A stretch of 64,000 nt of DNA from Streptomyces lincolnensis (GTDB taxonomy: Bacteria; Actinomycetota; Actinomycetes; Streptomycetales; Streptomycetaceae): contig NZ_CP016438.1 in assembly GCF_001685355.1 (NCBI RefSeq), forward strand, positions 8,742,001-8,806,000, written 5' to 3'. Shown one piece after another: positions 43,078 to 51,344 of this stretch. The position numbers and the translations under genes were made by a program. The notes beneath the pieces were generated by a model, which worked only from the letters and a program-made list of their open reading frames with translations, did no database searches and was not told the origin of the DNA. Each line of letters starts with the position of its first letter. The first letter of the stretch is position 1.

Positions 43078-44517
43078 ATGACGGGTCCGGTGCTCGCCGT
43101 CGACCAGGGCACGTCCGGCACCAAGGCCCTGGTGATCTGTCCCGAACGCGGCGTCATCGGCAGCGGGTTCGCCGCCGTACGGCCCCGCCATCTGCCCGGC
43201 GGCCTGGTGGAGGCCGACCCCCGCGAGCTGTACGACTCGGTGGGCGACGCCGGGAGCCGGGCGCTTGCCGAGGCGGGGGAACCCGTCGTCGCGCTGGGCC
43301 TCGCCAACCAGGGCGAGACCGTACTGGCCTGGGATCCCGCCTCCGGCCGCCCGCTCACCGACGCCCTCGTCTGGCAGGACCGCCGCGCCGAGACCGTGTG
43401 CGCCGAACTCGCCGACCACGCCGACGAGTTGCGCCACCTCACCGGCCTGCCGCTCGACCCGTACTTCGCCGCGCCCAAAATGGCCTGGATACGACGTCAC
43501 CTGACCGGCGAGGGCGTGGTCACCACCAGTGATTCCTGGCTGGTCCACCGCCTCACCGGCGCCTACGTCACGGACGTGGCGACCGCCGGCCGCACCCAGC
43601 TCCTCGACCTGGACGAGGCGGCCTGGTCGCCCCGCGCACGGGAGCTGTACGGGCTGTCCGCCGAGCGCCTGCCGGAGGTCGTAGACAACGCCGGGTTCGT
43701 CGGGACGACCACCGCCTTCGGACCCGAGATCCCGCTCACCGGGCTCGCCGTCGACCAGCAGGCCGCCCTGCTCGCCCAGCGGATCACCACGCCCGGCGGC
43801 GCCAAGTGCACCTACGGAACAGGGGCGTTCCTCCTCGCCCACACCGGCGGCACACCCCGTCGCGGCACCTCCGGGCTGGTCAGCTGTGTCGCCTGGCGGC
43901 TCGCCGGCCGCACCGCCTACTGCCTCGACGGCCAGGTCTACACGGCCGCCTCCGCCGTCCGCTGGCTCACCGACCTCGGCGTCATCCGGGGCGCCGCGGA
44001 CCTCGACACGGTGGGCGGCGCCGTACCGGACAGCGGCGGGGTCGTGTTCGTGCCGGCCCTCGCCGGGCTCGCCGCCCCCTGGTGGCGCGGCGACCTGCGC
44101 GGCTCGCTCACCGGGCTCGGCCTCGACACGGGTCCCGGCCATGTGGTGCGCGCCCTGTGCGAAGGACTCGCGGCCCAGGTCGTGGAGCTCACCGAGGCCG
44201 CCGCGACCGACCTCGGCGCACCCCTGGAGGTGCTGCGCGTCGACGGCGGCCTGACCCGCTCGGCGCTGCTCATGCAGACCCAGGCCGACCTGCTGCAACG
44301 CCCCGTCGAGGTGTCCGCCCTGCCCGACGCCACCGCCCTCGGCGTGGGCGCCCTGGCCCGCCTCGGCGCCGAACCCGGCCTGGAGGTGGCCGAGGCGCTG
44401 CCGGACTGGAAGCCCGCCGCCGTGTACGAGCCGCGCGTTTCGGCCGACGCGGCCGCCGCGCGCCTGGCCCGCTTCCGCGCCGCCGTGACGGCCCTGCTCG
44501 ACGGGCCGCCCGGATGA
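43078..44517 (+). CDS. FGGY-family carbohydrate kinase, glycerol-kinase-like
   Basis: This 479-residue two-domain sugar/polyol kinase opens with the phosphate-1 loop LAVDQGTSGTKALV, followed by GLANQGETVLAWDPASGRPL and ALVWQDRRAETVCAELADH (substrate site), and later KCTYGTGAFLLAHTG (adenosine/phosphate-2 region) and VLRVDGGLTRSALLMQTQAD. ATG 43078 is used because the AGGGAGGG site is too close to the alternative GTG 43075. The two genes that follow encode a GlpA-type dehydrogenase and its FAD/NAD partner, so glycerol or a related triol is the likely substrate (inference). The stop overlaps the next start as ATGA. Confidence 0.88.
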   Translation: MTGPVLAVDQGTSGTKALVICPERGVIGSGFAAVRPRHLPGGLVEADPRELYDSVGDAGSRALAEAGEPVVALGLANQGETVLAWDPASGRPLTDALVWQDRRAETVCAELADHADELRHLTGLPLDPYFAAPKMAWIRRHLTGEGVVTTSDSWLVHRLTGAYVTDVATAGRTQLLDLDEAAWSPRARELYGLSAERLPEVVDNAGFVGTTTAFGPEIPLTGLAVDQQAALLAQRITTPGGAKCTYGTGAFLLAHTGGTPRRGTSGLVSCVAWRLAGRTAYCLDGQVYTAASAVRWLTDLGVIRGAADLDTVGGAVPDSGGVVFVPALAGLAAPWWRGDLRGSLTGLGLDTGPGHVVRALCEGLAAQVVELTEAAATDLGAPLEVLRVDGGLTRSALLMQTQADLLQRPVEVSALPDATALGVGALARLGAEPGLEVAEALPDWKPAAVYEPRVSADAAAARLARFRAAVTALLDGPPG

Positions 44518-45944
44518 CGGTCACCGCGCACGGCCCCCTGCCCGCCACGCCGTACGACGTGACGGTCGTCGGCGCCGGAGTCGTCGGCTCGGCCGTCGCC
44601 CGCGAACTCGCCCGCCACCCCGAACTCCGCGTGGCCCTCGTGGAGGCGCAGGACGACGTCGGACAGGGCACCTCGAAGGCCAACACCGCGATCCTGCACA
44701 CCGGTTTCGACGCGGTCCCCGGCTCCCTGGAGGCGCGGCTGGTCCGCGAGGGCGCCCGGCTGCTGGCCGCGTACGCCGCCGAGTCCGGCATCCCCGTCGA
44801 GCCCGTCGGCGCCCTGCTCGTGGCCTGGGACGAGGAGCAACACGCAGCCCTCCCCGGCCTGTTGGAGAAGGCCGAGCGCAACCACTACCGGGACGCCCGG
44901 CTGGTGGGCCCCGCCGAGCTGTACGCGCGCGAACCGGACCTCGGTCCTGGCGCTCTCGGAGCCCTGCACGTGCCCGGCGAGAGCATCATCTGCCCCTGGA
45001 CGACGACCCTGGCGTACGCCACCCAGGCGGTGCGGGCCGGCGCCGACCTGCACCTCAACTGCCGGGTAGAGCGGGCGAGTCGGCAGGACGGGGCCCATGT
45101 GCTGCGCACCACCCGGGGCACCCTGCGTACCCGCCTGCTGGTCAACGCGGCCGGACTGCACGCCGACACCCTCGACCGCGCCCTCGGCCACGACGACTTC
45201 ACCGTCACCCCCCGCCGAGGACAGCTCCTCGTCTTCGACAAGCTCGCCCGCTCCCTGGTCCGCCACATCCTGCTCCCCGTCCCCACGGCCCTCGGCAAGG
45301 GCGTCCTGGTCGCCCCGACCGTGTACGGCACCGTCCTGCTCGGCCCCACCGCCGAGGACCTGGACGACAAGCGGGACACCGGTTCCACCGCCGAAGGGCT
45401 CGCCCTGCTGCGGGAGAAGGGCGGCCGTGTCCTGCCCGCCCTGCTCGACGAGGAGGTCACCGCCGTCTACGCGGGCCTGCGCGCCGCCACCGAGCAGGAC
45501 GACTACCGCATCACCGCCCACCCCGAGGAGGGGTACGTCACGGTGGGCGGCATCCGCTCCACCGGACTGACGGCCTCACTCGCCATCGCCTCGTACGTCA
45601 CCGACCTGCTCCCCGGTCTCGGACCCACCCGGGAACTGGAACCGGTCCGCATGCCCAATCTCGGCGAGGCCTTTCCCCGCCCCTACCAACGGCCCGAACT
45701 CATCGCCGCCGACCCGGAGTACGGCACCCTCGTCTGCCACTGCGAGCGCGTCTCCCGCGGCGAGATCCGCGACGCCCTCGCCGCCACGATCCCCCCGGCC
45801 GGCCTCGACGGCCTGCGCCGCCGCACCCGGGCCCGGGCGGGCCGCTGCCAGGGGTTCTACTGCGGGGCGGCGGTGCGGGCGCTGTTCGAGGAGACCCGCC
45901 GGGCGAGCGCGGTGGGGGAGCCGTTCGAGGAGGCCCGGCCATGA
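44514..45944 (+). CDS. FAD-dependent glycerol-3-phosphate-dehydrogenase-like protein with BFD [2Fe-2S] domain
   Basis: This 476-residue protein has a DAO-type FAD fold with VTVVGAGVVGSAVARELARH and TSKANTAILHTGFDAVPGSL, resembling GlpA and YgaF/LhgO oxidoreductases. The C-terminal bacterioferritin-associated-ferredoxin-like domain carries four Cys in CHCERVSRGEI and RCQGFYC (about residues 405-450), as in GlpA of anaerobic dehydrogenases. It probably passes electrons from a phosphorylated substrate to the next gene's product. It is coupled at both ends (ATGA with the kinase and with the next gene). There is no quinone-anchoring GlpC in the operon. Confidence 0.85.
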   Translation: MTVTAHGPLPATPYDVTVVGAGVVGSAVARELARHPELRVALVEAQDDVGQGTSKANTAILHTGFDAVPGSLEARLVREGARLLAAYAAESGIPVEPVGALLVAWDEEQHAALPGLLEKAERNHYRDARLVGPAELYAREPDLGPGALGALHVPGESIICPWTTTLAYATQAVRAGADLHLNCRVERASRQDGAHVLRTTRGTLRTRLLVNAAGLHADTLDRALGHDDFTVTPRRGQLLVFDKLARSLVRHILLPVPTALGKGVLVAPTVYGTVLLGPTAEDLDDKRDTGSTAEGLALLREKGGRVLPALLDEEVTAVYAGLRAATEQDDYRITAHPEEGYVTVGGIRSTGLTASLAIASYVTDLLPGLGPTRELEPVRMPNLGEAFPRPYQRPELIAADPEYGTLVCHCERVSRGEIRDALAATIPPAGLDGLRRRTRARAGRCQGFYCGAAVRALFEETRRASAVGEPFEEARP

Positions 45945-47164
45945 CGGACGTACGCGAGGTCGATGTCCTCGTCGTCGGCGCCGGGCCCGCCGGGCTCGCG
46001 GCCGCCGCCCGTCTCGCCGCCGCGGGCGTGGGCCGCGTCGAGGTGCTGGACCGGGAGAGGCAGGCCGGGGGAGTGCCACGGCACTGCGCGCACGGCGGCT
46101 TCGGCACCTGGTCGCGCCCGCTGACCGGTCCCGCGTACGCCCGCCGCCTCGTCGCCGCCGCCGAACGAGCCGGGGCCGTCGTCCGCACGGGCGTGACCGC
46201 CCTCGACTGGGCGGGACCCCTGGCCCTGCACACCGTCGGCCCGCACGGTCCCGAAACGATCGCCGCCCGGGCCGTCGTCCTGGCCACCGGCGCCCGCGAA
46301 CGGCCACGCACCGCACGGCTGGTGCCCGGCACCCGGCCCGCCGGGGTGTACACCACGGGGGAACTCCAGCAGGCGGTGCACCTGTACGGACAGCGCGTCG
46401 GCGCGCGGGCGGTGGTCGTCGGCGCGGAGGACGTCTCCTATGCCGCCGCCGACACCGTACGGGCCGCCGGGGCCAGGGTCGTCGCGATGGTCACGGACCT
46501 GCCCCGGGCCCAGACCGCACCCGCCCGCGCCCTCGACTCCCGCCTGCGACACGGCGCTGTGCTGCTGACCGGCACCACCGTGGCCGACCTCCTGGGCCAC
46601 GGGCGGCTGTCCGGTGTGCGCGTGCGGCACCGCGACGGCAGGACGGCCGTACTGCCGTGCGACACCGTCGTGTTCACCGGCGACTTCGTGCCCGACCACG
46701 AACTGGCCCGGCGCGGTGGGCTGACCCTCGACGCCGGAACCCGTGGTCCGGCCGTCGACGGCTCGCTGCACACCTCGCGGCCGGGCGTGTACGCCGTCGG
46801 CAGTGTCCTGCACGCCGTGGAGAGTGCGGCCACGGCGGCCCGGGAGGGCGCCCACGTGGCGCGTACCGTCCTGGACACGCTCGCCGGAGCCGAGCGGCCC
46901 GCCGGCGTGCCCCTGGTCGTCGACCCGCCCCTGCGCTGGATCGCCCCGAACCGTGTCACCCCGGCCGACGGCCTGCCGTACGTCCTGCGCACCACGGCCT
47001 TCCTGTCCCGTGCCGTCGCGGAGGTCACCCAGGACGGCCGGCCCCTGCACCGCGAACGGCTCGGGGCGGCGGTCCCCAACCGCACACTCGGGCTGACGGC
47101 ACGCTGGACCTCCCGCGTCGACCCCGGGGGCGGGCCGGTGCGGGTGGGGCTCACAGGTCGGTGA
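45941..47164 (+). CDS. FAD/NAD(P)-dependent oxidoreductase, partner of the GlpA-like protein
   Basis: This 407-residue pyridine-nucleotide-disulfide-type protein has two dinucleotide folds: LVVGAGPAGLAAAARLAAAG at the N-terminus and, less conserved, ARAVVVGAEDVSYAAADTVR near residue 150 (GxGxxG reduced to GAEDVS). ARAVVLATGARERPRTARLV is the shared ATG motif; the late SRPGVYAVGSVLHAVESAAT binds FAD. No redox CxxC is seen. Similar subunits occur with GlpA-like/BFD proteins in Thermotoga-type glp operons and in opine or hydrogen-cyanide synthase complexes (established for those). The last 14 bp overlap the convergent crotonase gene. Confidence 0.85.
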   Translation: MTDVREVDVLVVGAGPAGLAAAARLAAAGVGRVEVLDRERQAGGVPRHCAHGGFGTWSRPLTGPAYARRLVAAAERAGAVVRTGVTALDWAGPLALHTVGPHGPETIAARAVVLATGARERPRTARLVPGTRPAGVYTTGELQQAVHLYGQRVGARAVVVGAEDVSYAAADTVRAAGARVVAMVTDLPRAQTAPARALDSRLRHGAVLLTGTTVADLLGHGRLSGVRVRHRDGRTAVLPCDTVVFTGDFVPDHELARRGGLTLDAGTRGPAVDGSLHTSRPGVYAVGSVLHAVESAATAAREGAHVARTVLDTLAGAERPAGVPLVVDPPLRWIAPNRVTPADGLPYVLRTTAFLSRAVAEVTQDGRPLHRERLGAAVPNRTLGLTARWTSRVDPGGGPVRVGLTGR

Positions 47165-47915
47165 AGGACCCGTGCCGTCCCGCGCCCGAGGCGAACCGCG
47201 CGGCGCCCTCCAGACTCTCCGTCAACACGTCCATGCCGTGCCGGAGTTCGCTCCGCATCGCGGGTGTCTCCTCCAGGCCCTCCTGGTCCAGTACGGAGGC
47301 CCGGTCGCCGCGCAGACAGGACTGCGGGAAGCGGGCGATCTCCGCGGCGAGCCGCTCCGCCTCGGCGCGGGCGGTACCGGGGGCCACGACCCGGTTGGCG
47401 AGGCCCATCCCGTAGGCCTCCGGGGCCGGTACCGGCCGTCCCGTGAGGATCATGTCCAGCGCGCGGCTCGTACCGATCAGCCGGGGCAGTCGTACCGTAC
47501 CGCCGTCGATCAGGGGGACGCCCCAGCGGCGGCAGAACACCCCGAAGACCGCGTCCTCCTCGGCGACCCGCAGATCGCACCAGAGCGCCAGCTCCAGGCC
47601 GCCGGCCACGGCGTGGCCCGCGACCGCGGCGATCACCGGCTTGGACAGCCGCAGCCGGGTCGGCCCCATCGGACCGTCGCCGTCCTCCGCGACCCGGTTG
47701 CCGCGCTCGGTGCCGAGTGCCTTGAGGTCCGCGCCCGCGCAGAACGTGCCGCCCTCGCCCCACAGCACCGCCACCCGGGCCTCCTCGTCGGCCTCGAACC
47801 GGCGGAAGGCGGCGGTGAGTTCGGCGGCGGTCGGGCCGTCCACCGCGTTGCGGACGGCGGGGCGGGAGAGGACGACCGTGGTGACGTGCCCCTCGCGTTC
47901 GGTGCGGACCGGCAT
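47151..47915 (-). CDS. Enoyl-CoA hydratase/isomerase (crotonase) family protein
   Basis: This 254-residue crotonase has SRPAVRNAVDGPTAAELTAA, the oxyanion segment GEGGTFCAGADLKALG, AAVAGHAVAGGLELALWCDL and RVAEEDAVFGVFCRRWGVPL followed by IDGGTVRLPRLIG. The two family Glu positions read as Arg/Gly (FCRRWGVPLIDGG), so dehydration may not be its reaction; many crotonases with such changes are isomerases or hydrolases. The ATG at 47915 has GAAAGGGG upstream. It is convergent with and slightly overlaps the glp-like operon; the gene itself is unlinked metabolically. Confidence 0.9.
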   Translation of the reverse strand: MPVRTEREGHVTTVVLSRPAVRNAVDGPTAAELTAAFRRFEADEEARVAVLWGEGGTFCAGADLKALGTERGNRVAEDGDGPMGPTRLRLSKPVIAAVAGHAVAGGLELALWCDLRVAEEDAVFGVFCRRWGVPLIDGGTVRLPRLIGTSRALDMILTGRPVPAPEAYGMGLANRVVAPGTARAEAERLAAEIARFPQSCLRGDRASVLDQEGLEETPAMRSELRHGMDVLTESLEGAARFASGAGRHGSFTDL

Positions 47916-47973
47916 GGCGGAGCCCCTTTCGGCGCGTCGGGGCAGCCAGGTTACTCGCCGGTCGGGACCGGGT

Positions 47974-49038
47974 TCAGATCACTTTCATGCGTACCAGCGC
48001 GCCCAGGGTCAACGCCCCCGGCAGCAGCGGCAGCCAGACGGTGATGATCCGGAAGGCCAGCACCACGGCCGTCGCCACGGCCGCAGGGCCGCCCGCCGCC
48101 ACCAGCGCCACGACGAGCGCCGCCTCGACGGACCCGATGCCGCCCGGAGTGGGGATCAGCGCGACCGCCACCGTCGCCGCCAGATACGCGACCGCCATGT
48201 GCATCGGCGGCACCGGCAGGCCCAACGACTGCCCCACGGCGACCAGTACGGACGCCTGGAGCGCGGGGAAGGCGAGCGAGCCGCCCCACAGGGCGAACGC
48301 ACGGGCCGGGCGGGTGTGCACCTCGCGCGCCTCGCCGAGCGCGGTGCGCAGGAAGGAGCACGCGCCCGTCCGTAGCCGCCGCACCGACACCAGCACGATC
48401 GCCGCCACGGCCAGCGCCGCGCCGATGGCGAGCAGGAGCGGGCCCGCGGCCTGCTCGGGGAGCAGGACGGAGAGCCGCAGCGCGTCCGGGAAGGCGACGA
48501 GCAGCACGGCCAGCAGACCCACCCTGCCCACCGTCTCGGCCAGCAGATACAGCGCGAGCGCGGCGGAGGAGCGGGCCAGCGGCAGCCCGCACACCGTCAT
48601 GAAGCGCAGATTGACCGCGCCCGCGCCGAGGCCGGTCGGCAGCAGGTGGTTGGCCGCGCCGGCGGCGAACTGCGTGGCCAGCAGACGGCGTTTGGGCAGC
48701 GCCTCGACCACGGCGCCCTGCCGTGTGAAGGAGGCGGCCACCCAGGTCAGACAGGTGGCGCCGACGGCGGCGAGCAGCCAGGGCCACTCCGCCGTACGCA
48801 GATGACGGAAGCCCTCGGCGAGCACGGAGCGGTGCTGCACGGCCACGACGGAGACCAGCAGGAGCGGAAGCAGACACAGGATCTGCCGTAGGCGACGGGC
48901 CGGGACGCGTCGGGGGAGTCGTCCCGGGGAGACATGGGTGCTTTCGGGGAGTTGTACCGCAGTCACATCGGGAGAGGGTCCCCATGCCCCGCCAACTGCG
49001 GGTTGCGTCATTGGAGACAGAGGCTTACGTGCGGTCAT
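47974..49038 (-). CDS. UPF0104/lysylphosphatidylglycerol-synthetase-type membrane protein
   Basis: This 354-residue integral membrane protein has about eight helices. The family pattern shows in WLLAAVGATCLTWVAASFTR, FAAGAANHLLPTGLGAGAVN, LRFMTVCGLPLARSSAALAL and the C-terminal VALIPTPGGIGSVEAALVVA. This resembles the flippase half of MprF (UPF0104, AglD-like) without the synthetase domain. It probably moves a lipid or isoprenoid-linked sugar across the membrane (family inference). I chose ATG 49038 with GAAGGA 4 nt upstream over ATG 49011, which lacks a site. It starts 166 bp from the ABC exporter on the other strand. Confidence 0.8.
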   Translation of the reverse strand: MTARKPLSPMTQPAVGGAWGPSPDVTAVQLPESTHVSPGRLPRRVPARRLRQILCLLPLLLVSVVAVQHRSVLAEGFRHLRTAEWPWLLAAVGATCLTWVAASFTRQGAVVEALPKRRLLATQFAAGAANHLLPTGLGAGAVNLRFMTVCGLPLARSSAALALYLLAETVGRVGLLAVLLVAFPDALRLSVLLPEQAAGPLLLAIGAALAVAAIVLVSVRRLRTGACSFLRTALGEAREVHTRPARAFALWGGSLAFPALQASVLVAVGQSLGLPVPPMHMAVAYLAATVAVALIPTPGGIGSVEAALVVALVAAGGPAAVATAVVLAFRIITVWLPLLPGALTLGALVRMKVI

Positions 49039-49165
49039 CGAGTCCTTCGGGCGGGGAGGCGGCATGCGGGGAACGGACGTGCCGGATGCCATTGTGCGGG
49101 GAATTGCTGTATATGGGGGAGGTGCTGTGTGAGGGGTCACTGTGCGAGTGGCCACCCTTCGCTCC

Positions 49166-49196
49166 TTGACCTCAAGAATGCTTGAGGTTCTAACGT
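49166..49196 (+). promoter_or_regulatory. SoxR box within a 19-bp-spacer promoter of the ABC exporter
   Basis: TTGACC (49166-49171), 19 bp, TAACGT (49191-49196): the long spacer is typical of MerR-family activation. Within it, ACCTCAAGAATGCTTGAGGT (49169-49188) is a perfect 8-bp inverted repeat identical in its arms to the established SoxR consensus CCTCAAGTTAACTTGAGG. The start site would fall directly before the ABC ATG at 49204, implying a leaderless or near-leaderless mRNA. Confidence 0.9.
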
Positions 49197-49203
49197 CTCC
49201 GTC

Positions 49204-51126
49204 ATGAGCATGGAGACCACAGCCTGGACGCAGCTCCAGACCGTCATGAACGCCCAGCAGGAGCGCCGCCCCCTCGCCCGCGCCACGCTGCGCCGCATCG
49301 GCACGTTCGCCCGCCCGCACCGCCGCCGTATCGCCCGCTTCGTGGCGCTCGGGGTGCTGACCGCACTGCTCGCCGTCGCCACCCCCGTCCTCGCCGGACG
49401 CGTCGTCAACACGATCGTGTCGGGCGGTGACGAGGGCGCGGTCGTCCGGCTTGCCCTGCTCATCGCCCTGATCGCGGTCGCGGAGGCGGCGCTCGGCATC
49501 CTCGCCCGCCGCCTGTCGGCGACGCTCGGGGAGGGCCTCATCCTCGATCTGCGGACGGCTGTGTTCGATCATGTGCAGCGCATGCCGGTCGCGTTCTTCA
49601 CACGCACTCGTACGGGAGCGCTGGTCTCCCGACTCAACAACGACGTCATCGGCGCCCAGCGCGCCTTCAGCAACACCCTGTCCGGAGTGGTCAGCAACCT
49701 GGTCACGCTGCTGCTCACGCTCGCCGTGATGCTCACCCTGTCCTGGCAGATCACCCTGCTCGCCCTGGTGCTGCTGCCGGTGTTCGTGATCCCGGCCCGG
49801 CGCATGGGCCGCCGGATGGCCGCGATGCAGCGGGAGGCGGCGGCGCTGAACGCGGCCATGGGCACCCGGATGACCGAGCGCTTCTCCGCCCCGGGTGCCA
49901 CCCTGGTCAAGCTCTTCGGCCGCCCCGAGGAGGAGTCCGAGGAGTTCGCGGCCCGCGCCGGCCGCGTCCGGGACATCGGTGTGAAGACCGCCATGGCCCA
50001 GTCCGTGTTCATCACCGCCCTCACCCTGGTCTCCGCCCTGGCCCTGGCGCTGGTCTACGGCCTCGGCGGCTTCTTCGCCCTGCGCGGCACTCTCGACCCG
50101 GGCGCCGTCGTGGCCCTCGCCCTGCTGCTGACCCGCCTGTACGCCCCGCTCACCGCACTCGCCGGCGCCCGCGTCGAGGTGATGAGCGCCCTCGTCAGCT
50201 TCGAGCGTGTGTTCGAGGTGCTCGATCTCAAGCCGTTGATCGAGGACAAGCCGGACGCCCGCGAGGTCCCCGACGGCCCGGTCTCCGTCGAGTTCGACAC
50301 CGTCCGCTTCGGCTACCCGTCCGCCGACAAGGTCTCCCTCGCCTCCCTGGAGGAGGTCGCCGCCCTCGACACCCGCGGCGGCACCGAGGTCCTGCACGGC
50401 ATCTCCTTCCGCGCCGAACCCGGCCAGACCGTCGCCCTCGTCGGCTCCTCCGGCGCCGGCAAGTCGACGGTGGCCCAGCTGCTGCCCCGCCTGTACGACG
50501 TCGACGAGGGCGCCGTACGCGTCGGCGGCGTCGACGTCCGTGACCTGAGCGCCGGCTCACTGCGCGGCACCCTCGGCATGGTCACCCAGGACGGCCACCT
50601 CTTCCACGACACCGTCCGCGCCAACCTCCTCCTCGCCCGGCCCGCCGCCACGGAGGAGGAGGTGTGGGACGCCCTGCGCCGCTCCCGCCTCGACGGCCTC
50701 GTCCGCTCCCTGCCCGACGGCCTCGACACCGTCGTCGGGGAACGCGGCTACCGGCTCTCCGGCGGCGAACGCCAGCGCATGACCATCGCCCGCCTCCTCC
50801 TGGCCCGCCAGCGCGTCGTCATCCTCGACGAGGCCACCGCCCACCTCGACAACACCTCGGAGGCCGCCGTCCAGGAAGCCCTCGCGGAGGCACTCCAGGG
50901 CAGGACGGCCGTCGTCATCGCCCACCGCCTCTCCACGATCCGCGGCGCCGACCTGATCCTGGTCGTGGAGGCCGGCCACATCGTGGAACGCGGCACCCAC
51001 GAGGAACTCCTCGCGGCCGGCGGCCGCTACGCCGAGCTCCACCGCACCCAGTTCGGCCGGACCCCGGAGGCAGCGGACACGGCCGCGGCGACGAACGGGA
51101 AGCACCGGGTCACCATCCCCACATAG
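49204..51126 (+). CDS. ABC exporter, fused permease-ATPase (SoxR-regulated type)
   Basis: This 640-residue half-transporter has an N-terminal six-helix exporter domain (about residues 40-330) and an ATPase domain with Walker A GSSGAGKST, signature LSGGERQRM and Walker B VVILDEATAHLD. It should homodimerise in the cytoplasmic membrane and expel lipophilic compounds. S. coelicolor SoxR is known to control exporters in response to redox-active antibiotics such as actinorhodin, and the perfect SoxR box upstream makes this gene a strong candidate member of that regulon. The ATG at 49204 is about 8 nt from the -10 box, so translation may be nearly leaderless; ATG 49210 is an alternative. Confidence 0.93.
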   Translation: MSMETTAWTQLQTVMNAQQERRPLARATLRRIGTFARPHRRRIARFVALGVLTALLAVATPVLAGRVVNTIVSGGDEGAVVRLALLIALIAVAEAALGILARRLSATLGEGLILDLRTAVFDHVQRMPVAFFTRTRTGALVSRLNNDVIGAQRAFSNTLSGVVSNLVTLLLTLAVMLTLSWQITLLALVLLPVFVIPARRMGRRMAAMQREAAALNAAMGTRMTERFSAPGATLVKLFGRPEEESEEFAARAGRVRDIGVKTAMAQSVFITALTLVSALALALVYGLGGFFALRGTLDPGAVVALALLLTRLYAPLTALAGARVEVMSALVSFERVFEVLDLKPLIEDKPDAREVPDGPVSVEFDTVRFGYPSADKVSLASLEEVAALDTRGGTEVLHGISFRAEPGQTVALVGSSGAGKSTVAQLLPRLYDVDEGAVRVGGVDVRDLSAGSLRGTLGMVTQDGHLFHDTVRANLLLARPAATEEEVWDALRRSRLDGLVRSLPDGLDTVVGERGYRLSGGERQRMTIARLLLARQRVVILDEATAHLDNTSEAAVQEALAEALQGRTAVVIAHRLSTIRGADLILVVEAGHIVERGTHEELLAAGGRYAELHRTQFGRTPEAADTAAATNGKHRVTIPT

Positions 51127-51172
51127 GGACTACGGGGGACTATGAGGGGCCCGAGAGGGCATCACTGCCCGG

Positions 51173-51195
51173 CGCCGGACGGCTACCGTCCGGCG
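51173..51195 (+). terminator. Hairpin terminator after the ABC exporter
   Basis: CGCCGGACGG (51173-51182) pairs perfectly with CCGTCCGGCG (51186-51195) around CTA, 47 bp after the ABC stop. Confidence 0.85.
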
Positions 51196-51202
51196 TAGGG
51201 CA

Positions 51203-51342
51203 TGGCATGGGCTGCACAACCTCGTCCACCTGCTGTTCGGGATCGCGGGCCTGGCCATGGCCCGCACCGCCTCCGGCGCCCGGGCGTTCCTGCCGGCCGG
51301 CGGCGCGGTGTACCTCGTGCTGTGGCTGTACGGCCCGCCCCG
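51203..51342 (+). pseudogene. DUF4383 membrane-protein fragment
   Basis: The + strand encodes GLHNLVHLLFGIAGLAMART and SGARAFLPAGGAVYLVLWLYG, the central helices of DUF4383 proteins of Streptomyces. No start codon or N-terminal helices precede it, and the frame runs into the 3' end of the convergent phosphatase gene. It is a remnant of about 45 codons filling the gap between two genes. Confidence 0.65.
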
Positions 51343-51344
51343 TT

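Noticed and set aside
49137..50397. Reverse-strand open frame extending the UPF0104 gene far upstream through the ABC gene
   Set aside because: Homology and the ribosome site place the UPF0104 start at 49038; upstream codons are antisense to the ABC exporter.
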